From: Pseudozyma flocculosa PF-1
Lineage: Eukaryota > Basidiomycota > Ustilaginomycetes > Ustilaginales > Ustilaginaceae
Direction of reading: 5' to 3'
NCBI RefSeq assembly: GCF_000417875.1
Contig: NW_006920876.1
Coordinates: 184,683 to 248,682, forward strand
DNA: 64,000 bases
The position numbers and the translations under genes are program-made. The notes under the pieces are model-generated. The model saw only the letters and a list, made by a program, of their open reading frames with translations. It did not search any database and had not been told where the DNA came from. Shown here in pieces: positions 46,259-55,799 of the stretch. Positions within the stretch are counted from its first letter, which is position 1, and the number at the start of each line of letters is the position of its first letter.

Positions 46259-46554
46259 TTCGCTTCGTTTTGTGCCGAGCGGGAGTGTAGCAACGGAAGA
46301 AGGATTGCGACAGGGAAGCGTGAGGACGGCGCGATGAAGCGATGGTGATGGCTTGCTGCAAAGTGTGTCGAAGATGAGGGTCGAGCCACGGGCTGCCCCG
46401 CGTCCGAAAAAATCCTCGCAGCCGTCCGTGGGCCCGGTGTGGAGGCCAGAGCCAGGTGGGCATCAAGCCCGCTCAAGAATTTCAAAGGACTGCTGCAGAG
46501 GAGAGTCTGGCCAGACTGTGGGCTCGCTGCCATCAAGGAAACCATGATGCTGCC

Positions 46555-46945
46555 GATGGTTGACATCAGCACAGCAAGGCACAGCAGATGATTGACTGAC
46601 CACAACATTGATGAACATGTGCAGACTGGTTCAGGAGTGCAGCAAGAGATTCAGCATCAGCACTCAAGGCTGGGTAGATAGCACATGGTGCAGCTGCAGA
46701 GGTGCCATGCTGAGATGAGCACATCTTCTGTGCCAAGCATGATGACATGTGAAGCAGCATGAGCTATGCAGCTGTTGAGGACTCAAGGCTAGACCAGCAC
46801 AGTTGTTTCATGTTAGAAGTGCTGCAGGGCTGTCCAGTATTTTGCTTGTTGCCACTACTGCTGACCATGTTCATGTGGTCCAACCTGGATGATGAACTCA
46901 TCTCATCAGAGCATCCATGATGGCCACTGTTTTTGCACAGCAACT
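46555..46945. mobile_element. CpG-free decayed block, possible Copia reverse-transcriptase relic
   Basis: Not one CG dinucleotide occurs from 46555 to 46950, whereas the rest of the window is CpG-rich; TG and CA are abundant instead. This is the pattern left by CpG methylation and deamination. A plus-strand frame at about 46610-46670 reads CRLVQECSKRFSISTQG, faintly like the Copia reverse-transcriptase segment after YVDD, followed by stops. The block directly abuts a probable LTR. The relic reading is an inference. Confidence 0.45.
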
Positions 46946-47254
46946 TGTTAGGCGGCTGCCCAACATGCCCCGCGGGTGCCCGAGTCCCGAGGAAGGGCTG
47001 ACGGACGGCGGAGCCGAGCGGCAATTGCCGCAGCCGGCCCCTCAGCAACGGAGGGATATCGAGGGAGCTAGTATATAGTCTCCAGGTTCCCGAGGAGGCT
47101 TCTGGTGGTCTCCTTGTTGAATGCACTATATCCTCTTACCACTAGAGACTGGTACAGCATCGATATCCTTACTCCTCCTCATCCCTGACCTCTCTGCGCA
47201 AGCCCTACACCGTCCTTGGCCGCCCGCGGTATCCAAGACCCCAAGGGCATAACA
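46946..47254 (+). mobile_element. Probable LTR (309 bp), solo or terminal, of a retrotransposon
   Basis: The segment begins TGTTAGG and ends CATAACA, giving inverted ends TGTTA/TAACA. It holds a TATA-like element (AGTATATAG near 47069-47077), fitting a plus-strand LTR promoter. It retains normal CpG content, unlike the left flank. The 5-mer ACTTG occurs at 46943-46947 and 47254-47258, overlapping the ends, and may be a remnant of target duplication. No second LTR was found in the window. Confidence 0.5.
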
Positions 47255-47564
47255 CTTGCCCCACAGATGAACACAGGCAAGGTTGACAGGTAATCCTCAA
47301 CCTCCCCCCTTTCTCACTTGTGACACTCTTCATCCAAAGTTCCGGCTGCACTCAACTTTAAGTACCCAGCGTGGCTAGCTAGGTGCCTCTCTAGTGTCCC
47401 CTCACTCATTCCACAAAAGCACAAGAGACTTCCAGCTTTTGGTCGCACAGCTTGTAAACCACGACTCCCTCTCCCGAACCGGCTCTACCATGCTCTTGTG
47501 ATTCTTCAATGCATCGATTGTCCCCCTGCTTGTCAGCAACAGCCTGCCTGAAGACGTCTGTGCG
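47255..47564. other. Non-coding stretch between LTR and transposase relic
   Basis: Lower CpG and GC than elsewhere, pyrimidine-rich, with no open frame of interest. Probably promoter or 5' end of the decayed transposon to the right, or more relic DNA. Confidence 0.35.
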
Positions 47565-48613
47565 GTGCCCACCAGCAATCAAGGCCTTTGGAGTGCCGTT
47601 GGCCTGAACGAGCCATTCAGGCCATACGCCGTCTGTTCAAACTGCAGCAGGCTGCATTGCTACACCAGCGAGATCTGCCGGCATTGCGCAACGGCTCTTT
47701 GCCCTCCTCGCCGCCTCGCTGTCTCAGGTGGCGCTGACCGCAGCGCGACACTCCGGGACACCCGGCCGCGCCTCCAACTGCACTACGACTCGCTGGCAAG
47801 ATGGCTACAAGACTTCGTTGCTCGGCCAGGCTCCCTTGCCGCAATCAATGTCAGGAAAGAGCGGCGGTTGTCCTCCGAGCAGCTTGCCGACATCTCTGAC
47901 GGCTCTCGATGGAAGCAGGCATCTGCCTGTCTTAACGGCGACGGCATCAACCTCGCTCTCGGCCTCTCCATCGACCGGTTCAAGCCGTACAAGACTTCAT
48001 CCGCCTCCTGCTCCTGTGGGCCGATGTTTGTGACCATCCTCAACCTGCCGCCCGAGCTTTGGTATAGGGTGAGTTTCCTGCTGTGTCAGTGCTCTTGCAG
48101 AGCCTCCCCCGTGACTTGTTCTGCAGCAGCTGACAGCGTGCTGTGCCTGCTTGTACACCGCTGCTGCAGACGTCAAATGTACACCTACCAGCAATCACTC
48201 CTGGTTCCCATTGAGCCCAAGTGGTTGCATTGCCGCAGCTGCTGCGACCGCTCGTCGACAATCTGCTCGTGCTTGAGAGTGGCATCGATGTCAAGATCAA
48301 CGGCAAGTCCATCACGCTTCGTGCACGCCTTGTCCTCTTCACAGGCGGCACACTGGCATGGATCAAGATTGGCGGCTTCTGTGGCCACGCCTTGAAGGGC
48401 CGATTCTAGGCCCGTTGCAAGGTCACACTACTTGCAGACCGCACTGATGTTGCCAAGGGGCGGACTGCGCCAGCGGCCCGCGATCTGGAAGAGCATCGAG
48501 AAGACGCTGAGGCATCCTGAGGCTTGCTGGTCAAAGAGGAAGAGGTGCACGCTAAGGAGACCGGTGCGTTCTGGACAGATCTTTACCGAACCCCTGAACC
48601 TGCGCACCGATGA
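47565..48613 (+). pseudogene. Broken TNP2-type transposase (CACTA/Plavaka-like)
   Basis: An open frame from 47565 contains YAVCSNCSRLHCYTSEICRHC, LHYDSLARWLQDFVARPGS, LALGLSIDRFKPYKTSS and FVTILNLPPELWYR. These correspond in order to the Tnp2 transposase core of basidiomycete CACTA/Plavaka elements, where one sees VDWFQPFKHT..S.G.I.L.I.NLP...R. An intron of 101 nt (48069-48169, GTGAGT...CTGCAG) restores the frame to NVHLPAITPGSH, then stop TGA at 48212. Beyond it the same frame reads LPQLLRPLVDNLLVLE and TLAWIKIGGFCGHALKG, TAG at 48407, then a third part with WTDLYRTPEP and stops at 48518 and 48611. So at least three in-frame stops break it, and the element's N-terminus and terminal repeats are not visible. 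Functionless. Confidence 0.75.
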
Positions 48614-49027
48614 TCGGGGCCATGCACGTGCAATGACTGCAGGCTCCATGGCCATACCTTGCGTGTGCAGCATGCGCGCAGAGCGAATTTGCTGCTGCGT
48701 GAACGCCTCACAGACATCCGGTGCGGGCGGAGATTCGCAGCAAGGGGCTAGGCATGCATTCAACGGAACTACGGAAGCGCAACACGAGGTAGCCCGCGAG
48801 GCGCCGCGAGGCGGGTGTTTGCTGCCCTACTTGTGCTGTGTTGGTAGATGCGGTCGTTGCGGCAGCTTGGTACATCAAAAAAGACCGCTCGTTCGGCGGT
48901 ATAAAGTGGGCCCTACCATCTTGCCTGCTTTCCCTCCTTTGTCGTCCTGCTCCGGCCCACTGATCGACTCCCTAACATCGCCTGGACAGCGTTTCGGTGA
49001 CCTCACCGACAGCGGGTCTGTCGTCCT
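48614..49027. other. Intergenic stretch right of the transposase relic
   Basis: Contains no gene that I can support; a GGTATAAAGTGGG TATA-like element sits at about 48898-48910 on the plus strand. May include more decayed transposon sequence. Confidence 0.35.
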
Positions 49028-51960
49028 TCAAACTCCGGTTTGGCCTCCAAGCTCCGCCCTCTCGTCTCCTGCATCGTCGTCGTCCTCCTCTTCTTCGGCG
49101 AGGATCTCGAGCATCACGGCCTCGACCTCGCTCTCTGGCACATAGTTGCGCTCCAATCCCTCGAGGACACGTCGAGGAGCCGTGTTGAATCGCACGCCGG
49201 GGAGGAAGCCGAGCTTGCCGTTGATGCGAGCCAGCCAAGAACGGATCGAGTCGACCATCGCGTGAAGGGTCGAGGCGCGCCAGCGCTTCACCGCAAAGTT
49301 CGAGAGCGGGCTCTCGAGGCGGACGTTGTACGCAGTCGAGCGCACGAGGCGGACGAGTGCCTCGGCCGTCTGGCGTGTCGGGTTGCCGGCATCGAGCTCC
49401 GGAATGCAGGGAGCGAGCACGTTGGCCGTGAAGGCATGGTTGTCGTGCCCCAAGGACAGGCGGAGAGGGTGGTTGTGAGGGAACGGACCAATCGGAAGGC
49501 CCGTCAAGGCGTCCGTGCGTCGATGGACCGCGAGGAAGACCATGATGCTCACGACGATGCTCGTGAACGAGCCCGTCGTGACCTCGATAGTGCACGTGAT
49601 TTGTACCCAATCGCAGAAAAAGATGAGCTGGACGAGAAGGCGCAAGGCCATCACGAGGATGTCCTCGGGGCCGACGCTCTCGTCGCCCGCCCACCACAGG
49701 CCCGGGAAGGCGGAATCGGGGCGCAGGCGGTCGGCCGGAGAGATGGCGCCAATCGCCTCGAGGTGGCCGAAGACCTCCTCGATGACCGGGATGAGGTCGG
49801 TGGTTTTAGACGAAGGCCGGATGGCCTCGTCAACGAGCTCGGCCGTGCGGAAGCTCCGATCCAGGACGTGGAATGCCTGCTGCGCGGTGCCGCCGCTCTG
49901 CATATCCGCGTCGAAGGTGTCGGCGCGCTCGCGGTAGACCGCATTCACGGCGGGGGCGGCGCGGCGAGGACTGATCTGCGGGACCGTAGGGAGGCGAGCG
50001 AGGTCGCGGATGATGCCGTCGTCTTCGCCGTCCTCGTACACGACCGAGAAGATGCGCGAGGCGAGCAGACGGCCCGAGCCGCGGCCCAGGTTCCATGCCG
50101 CTTCGACGGGCGCGATCCTGCCAAGCAAGTCGGCCAGGCGCGCATGGTGGCTATCGTCGCCGGCGTGGTGAAGCGCTGCGGCCGCGAACGCCAGAGCGAC
50201 TGCGAGGGGGCTGCGCTTGTTCTTCGCAGCGTTGTACCACCAGGTGACGTCGTCGAGGACGCCATCGCTGTGGAAGACCGGAGCCTGCTCGCGGGTGAGG
50301 TCCCACTTGCACGGCTGATCGCGCGAGAGGCCGAAAGCCATGACGAGGTCCTTGAGGTGGGTCCAGCGAGCCTTGGTCGTTTCGATGTCGCGGAGGGCCT
50401 CGAGGAAGGTGTAGGTCAGGTGGTCGGGCCAGCCGTCGTCGCCAGCCGAGGGCCTCTCGCCACGGAGCAGCGCTGTCAGGATGTCGGTCGTGGTCTGGCC
50501 GTCCTCGGACATCGCCCCGCGCGTCGGCAGCGTGGCCATGCCCGTAAGGGCCTCGGACTGGAAGCCGCGGCGAAGGTTGGCCACCCCGAGCCTCTGCGCT
50601 CGCTGCGCGTCCGTGTAGCCGACCGGGTGGCTGCGGGCGTCGATGGCGCCGCGGCGGACGAAGTAGGCGATGTCGCAGCGCACGCACGTTGCGCCGTGGA
50701 ACTCGTCGCAGGGGATGCCGTCGCGCTTGCACACGCGGCACGAGTGTCGGCCATGGCTGCACGAGCCGACTGCAGCCTCGCACTCGGTGGCGTGCGGGTA
50801 GACGCGGGCGTGCGGGCCGGCCGGGTGCGCGGCAACCGCAGCGGCAAAGTCGCGGCGCAGCCTGAGGGTGCAGAGCGAAAGGAAGCGAAGGGAAATCGAG
50901 CCATGACGAGATCAGCTGCTGCGCGGCCTCGAAACACTGGTCGGAGGGGCCACGTCTGCTGAACTCACCTCTCCTCGTTGGCCTCGAGGTCGGCGCCCCA
51001 GGGCTGGTCGCAAGCGGTGCGAACAGCGCTGTAGAACGCTGCGATCCTATCCTTCTCGTAGGTTCCGAAGGTCTTCGTAAGTTTTTCTCCGCCGACGCCC
51101 GTCACGGCGACGATAAAGTCGGCGTGCTCGCGCACGTAAAAGATCCGCGGCGTCGGGCTGAATGTGATCCAGCTGCCCGGGACCAGCGTCTCGTCGAGCC
51201 ACGCCAGGTTATCCTCGCGCGAGAAGCCGGCGAAGGCACGGCCCACGAGCGCAAGCAAAACCTTCACCATCGCGTTGTTGTCGAAGTTGGCGGGCAGCCG
51301 ATGGGCCGTCGAGTGGGCGAAACGGGGGCGGAGGCCGGCGGGGACATTGAGCTCGATGCCGGGCTTGACGCCGCCGTCGGGACGCAGCGAGACGCTGGGG
51401 ATGCGATCCCAGACGGCGGCGGGGAGCGAGCGCCAGGGTGTCGAGCGCTGAAGTTGGAGTCGAGTCGGAGTCTCGCCCAGCGAGCCGTCGCCGAGGGCAA
51501 CAAGCTCGCTGGCATTGATCTCGACCTGCTGCTGGGGGAGACTGACAGTGTGGATGCCGGGGCCGAAGATGCGGTCGAGCGCCGTCTGGAAAGCGAGTTT
51601 CTGATCGAGCGTCTCAAGTTTCGTCCCCTCGAGCTCGGCCTCCATGATCTTCTCGGCCCTTTCCTTCCAGTCGCCAAAGTCTTCGAAGCGCTGCGGGCCA
51701 CGACCCAGCCAGCAGTTGCCGACTCGCATCGTCTGGCGGGGCTTGAGGCCGCGGCCCTCTTCAAAGTCCGGCATGAAGCCGGGGCCGCCTCGAACGTCGA
51801 CCTTGGTTTCGTACATGATGCCGTTGGATCTCTTATGAATCATGAGCTCCACGACGATGCCCGTGTAGCCCGTAGGCTCAGGCTGGCCGGGCGAGGCTTC
51901 GCGCTCGCGGTTGCGGTCGCGGTCGGCGTCGGCGTCGGGCTCGCGGTCGCGGCCGCGGTA
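49028..51960 (-). CDS. Orphan protein with Cys/His zinc-knuckle-like region (5' part lost in assembly gap)
   Basis: The coding frame enters from the gap at 51960 and reads RGRDREPDADADRDRNRERE, a charged repeat. Exon 1 then runs to 50969 and exon 2 from 50861 to the stop at 49028, with a 107-nt intron (AG|GTGAGT...CCTCAG). The spliced protein visible is about 940 residues and continuous. Near the join is a Cys/His cluster: ECEAAVGSCSHGRHSCRVCK followed by DGIPC and ATCVRCD, resembling zinc knuckles. The rest has mixed globular sequence with Trp, such as LDDVTWWYNAAKNKRSPLAV, and a hydrophobic stretch (VMALRLLVQLIFFCDWVQIT) that may be a membrane segment. The C-terminus is acidic. I recognise no family. 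Position beside transposon debris, and its orphan look, suggest a recent or element-derived gene, but this is a guess. Confidence 0.65.
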
Positions 51961-52345
51961 NNNNNNNNNNNNNNNNNNNNNNNNNNNNNNNNNNNNNNNN
52001 NNNNNNNNNNNNNNNNNNNNNNNNNNNNNNNNNNNNNNNNNNNNNNNNNNNNNNNNNNNNNNNNNNNNNNNNNNNNNNNNNNNNNNNNNNNNNNNNNNNN
52101 NNNNNNNNNNNNNNNNNNNNNNNNNNNNNNNNNNNNNNNNNNNNNNNNNNNNNNNNNNNNNNNNNNNNNNNNNNNNNNNNNNNNNNNNNNNNNNNNNNNN
52201 NNNNNNNNNNNNNNNNNNNNNNNNNNNNNNNNNNNNNNNNNNNNNNNNNNNNNNNNNNNNNNNNNNNNNNNNNNNNNNNNNNNNNNNNNNNNNNNNNNNN
52301 NNNNNNNNNNNNNNNNNNNNNNNNNNNNNNNNNNNNNNNNNNNNN
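51961..52345. other. Assembly gap (385 N)
   Basis: Unknown bases. The left side ends in a GGTCGCGGTC-type repeat (Arg/Asp-rich coding), so the gap is probably a collapsed or unread repeat. True length is unknown. Confidence 0.99.
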
Positions 52346-53431
52346 AGGTAGCCACTCCTGCCTGCCTCCCCAAAAAACCAAGGTGCTGCCCGGCCTCCCT
52401 TCGCGTCTCTGCACGGGCCGCCAGGGCTGCGAGCGTGGCGGGCCTGCCCATCACGCTGCCCCACCCGGCCTCGCGCAACCTCGCCGAGCGCGCCAGGCGA
52501 GGGCATGGCTCGCGGGCCTGCCACGGCTCACCGTCTCGCGGTCCACTCGGACCCGAGCCCCCGCCGCTGCTGCTCGGCGGGCTTGTGCGGTGTGCGATCG
52601 GCCGGCAGGTGTTGGTCCAAATGGGCACGCCTGCCAACTCACTTGTCCGCCGCTCGTGCAACGCCCACCTACCTTGCGCTCGCCGATGATTCTCTTTCTC
52701 CGCGTCTGCGATGCGCTGCGATCAATAGCGTGGCCCGGTGAGGCGCGCCTCCTCGACGGCCGCCTGCATCACGTCAGCGACGCCGACCAGCCCTATGCCT
52801 TGCTAGATTGCTCCCGGTTGCGAGACGGTCCGGAACATTGACGGGCTCGTTTCCCTCGTCCAAAAGCATGTCTGATTGCACCAGACGACGGATCGCCGCT
52901 CTGTGGGATCGAGGTGCAGGGGTCGACGCTTTTGCTCAGGGGTCATTGCTGGCGGCGCGGACTGCGTGCGGGCCGGCGGGTTCGTTGCGCCAGCATCATC
53001 GTCGCGCCCATTCGAACCGTGCCTGCCCGCGGTGTAGCACCTCTTTGAGCGCCTGACGAACTGGAATGGGCCGAGTGGCTGGTTGCGAATTGAGAGCCTG
53101 ATTGCGACGGGAGCGTTGCAGGAGGCGCTGGACAGGGACGATGTGATGCCTCTTTGACCCGGACGGAGACAGGAAGACGGTGCCGAGTGCGAGACTTGTG
53201 GTGGATGAGTGTCGAGGGATGTGACTGACGGCCGAGCGGAGATAGGGGGGGACGGTTGCCTGTGCGACCAAGAATCGGGCCAGGCCGCGTGCCACCAGCC
53301 GGACGAGAGAGCCCCAGCCTGCTGCTCGGCCGAAAGCACAGTCACTCAAGTTCGCACACAAAATCGAAAGGCATCGGGCAGGCATTCACATTTCGACTAG
53401 CTACGAGGACTACATCGGGACCCCCACGCCG
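52346..53431. other. Intergenic region right of the gap
   Basis: Should contain the promoter and perhaps the first exon of the orphan gene, plus the 3' UTR of the complex I gene. An open minus frame at 52803-53345 shows no domain and is not called a gene. Confidence 0.4.
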
Positions 53432-55110
53432 CTACCTGTCGACCTCACCCTGTCGAATCCGATCCGACAAGGGGAAAAAATCGGGATGTGGAGGTGGGCG
53501 GGCGACGCGTCAGCTCGAGCTCCCAGCCTCCCGCCAGCCGGAAAATCGAATCGGGCGCGGAATTGACTCACAAAAACGAGATCTAGGGTCCCGATGATGG
53601 CGACCATGTCGGGGATGTAGTGATGTCTGGCCATGAAATCGGCGCCTGCGAGGTGGGCGAAGCCGGGGGCGCGGATCTTGCAGCGGTAGGGGCGGTTGGT
53701 GCCGTCCGCGACGAGGTAGACGCCCATCTCTCCCTTTGGTGCCTCGATGGCCGAGTAGGTCTCGCCGGGCGGGACGGCGTATCCCTCGGAGAAGAGCTTG
53801 AAGTGGTGGATGAGGGACTCCATGGACTCCTTCATGGTGGCGCGTGGCGGGGGCACGAGTTTGTGGTCGTCGACCTTGATCTGGCCTGCGGGCATCTTGT
53901 TGAGGCACTGTTCGATGATGCGGAGCGACTGGCGGAACTCTTCGACGCGGCAGAGGTAGCGGTCGTAGCAGTCTCCGTTTTTGCCGACGGGGACGTCGAA
54001 CTCGACCTGGTCGTAGGCGTCGTAGGGGGCGACCTTGCGGATGTCCCAGGGCACGCCGGAGCCGCGGAGCATGACGCCGGTGAAGCCGTAGTCGATGGCC
54101 TCCTGGGCCGTGACGCGGCCGATGCCGATGGTGCGTCCCTTCCAGACGCGGTTGCCGGTGACGACCTCTTCGATTTCGTCGATGCGCGAGCTAAACTGGG
54201 TGGCCCACTTGTAGATGTCGTCGAGGAGGCCCGGGGGCAGGTCGTAGGCGACGCCGCCGGGGCGGACGTAGGCGGCGTGCAGGCGGGCTCCCGAGACGCG
54301 CTCGTAGAACTCCATGAGCTTCTCACGCTCCTCAAACGCCCACAGGAAGGGGGTCAGGCCGCCGACGTCCATGACATGCGACAGCACGGCCATGCAGTGG
54401 TTGAGGATGCGCGTGATTTCGCCAAACATGGTACGGATAAACTTGGCACGCTCCGGCACCTCGATGTTGAGCAGCTTCTCGACGGCGCGCGAGTAGCACA
54501 GCTCGTTGGTCATCATCGACACGTAGTCCAGACGGTCAAAGTACGGCAGCGCCTGCGTGTACGTCTTGTACTCGATCAGCTTCTCGGTGCCGCGGTGCAG
54601 CAGGCCGATGTGGGGCTGTCAAGGTGGCGGGGCGGCGGATCAGAGGTCAGGGTCAGGATGAGAGGCGGGGGGCGTCAGTCGGCTGCGTGCCGGCCGGCGT
54701 GCAGACGGGCGCCTGCGAATGGTGGTGAAGCTGCACCGGTCGAGTCGACTCACGTCGGTCCTCAGAATCTCCTCGCCATTGAGCTCGAGGATAAGCCTGA
54801 GCACGCCGTGGGCGGCGGGGTGCTGGGGTCCAAAGTTGACGGTAAAGTGGCGCAGCGCGGCGTCCTTGCGGGTGCCGCCCTCGCGCAGGATCTCCTGGGC
54901 CGACTTGTCGTGCAGCTCCTCGACGGTGTAGGCGTTGGTGGCGGGCGAGACGGGCACCGCCTTGGCCTGCGGGCGCGTGTCCTGGGCCTCGGTGGCCAGG
55001 CCGCGCAGCAGGGCAGGGCTGGCCGAGAGGCGCGACGAAGAGGCGAGCGCGCTGGGCTTCAGCAGCGACGAGGCCGGGCGCACGGCGTTGCGGAAGAGCG
55101 TGGCGACCAT
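53432..55110 (-). CDS. NADH:ubiquinone oxidoreductase 49-kDa subunit, mitochondrial (472 aa)
   Basis: Three exons: 55110-54754, 54615-53572, 53449-53432; introns of 138 and 122 nt. The start [17 protein letters not shown] opens an Arg/Ser-rich, acid-free leader, a typical mitochondrial presequence. Highly conserved blocks are [75 protein letters not shown], and [12 protein letters not shown]. The last exon encodes only GEVDR-stop, joining VF to give the usual VFGEVDR end. The subunit belongs to the Q module of respiratory complex I, forming the quinone pocket with the PSST subunit. Gene called NDUFS2 in animals and nuo-49 in Neurospora. Confidence 0.97.
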
Positions 55111-55799
55111 AGTGGATGCTGGGGTCGCGGTGGTGTGGGTGGCGGCCGGTCGAAACGTAGTCGGGGGTGGCGGTGAGGCGCTAGGTGCTGGAGGTCGCTC
55201 CTAGCAGGGTGTCGTCGTCGGAGCAGACTTGTCGAGCCGATGTGGTGTGCCGCCGTCTGTCGAAGCGTAGAGTGCGAGCGTGGTGGCAAGCGACGAAAGT
55301 AAGGCTAGGGACCGGGGTGGGACGGGGTTCCTGTGGCGGCAGGCAGGATACGGTGTGCTAAAGGCGGGCAGAAAGAGGCCGGAAGGGTTGTGACATCCAA
55401 GGCGAGCAGATTGCACACCAGGCGCGCTGCGCTCCCCTCACCACCCGCTCGGAAGGTCCGTCGCCCCGCCCTTTGGGCCTGGCCCCGAGTTTCGATCTCC
55501 AGGCGGCCAGGGCGGATGGGCTGCTCGCCACCAAAAAGCCGGGCCCGCACCCGCGCACACCGCCAATCAGACGGGCGCCTTGCGTAATCTGCCAGCTATT
55601 GCACTCGCACGGGAAATGACTCGCAGGCCAGTCCGCTCGATGGCCCGATCCCGTCTCGACATCATCGGGCAGTCCGACCGGGCCCGGCTAGCTATGGGAT
55701 GCATTGCGGCGCTGTGCTAGGCTACTATGGGCGACTGTGCTCGGGTCATGCTGTGTGGGTATCCTGTTTGCGGAGCGTTGTCGAGGCCGCAACCACCGA
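55111..55799. other. Intergenic region, promoter of the complex I gene
   Basis: Nothing but short frames. On the right it includes the 3' UTR of the disordered-protein gene. Confidence 0.5.

Noticed and set aside
47255..47300. Primer-binding site right after the LTR
   Set aside because: CTTGCCCCACAGATG shows no convincing complement to a tRNA 3' end, and no internal domain follows.
49040..50962. 640-codon open frame on the plus strand
   Set aside because: It is the mirror of the minus-strand orphan gene, is Arg/Val/Glu-biased, and lacks splice logic; the minus frame has a natural residue mix and a clean intron.
52803..53345. 180-codon minus frame between the gap and the complex I gene
   Set aside because: No domain, no conserved pattern; ends next to the UTR.
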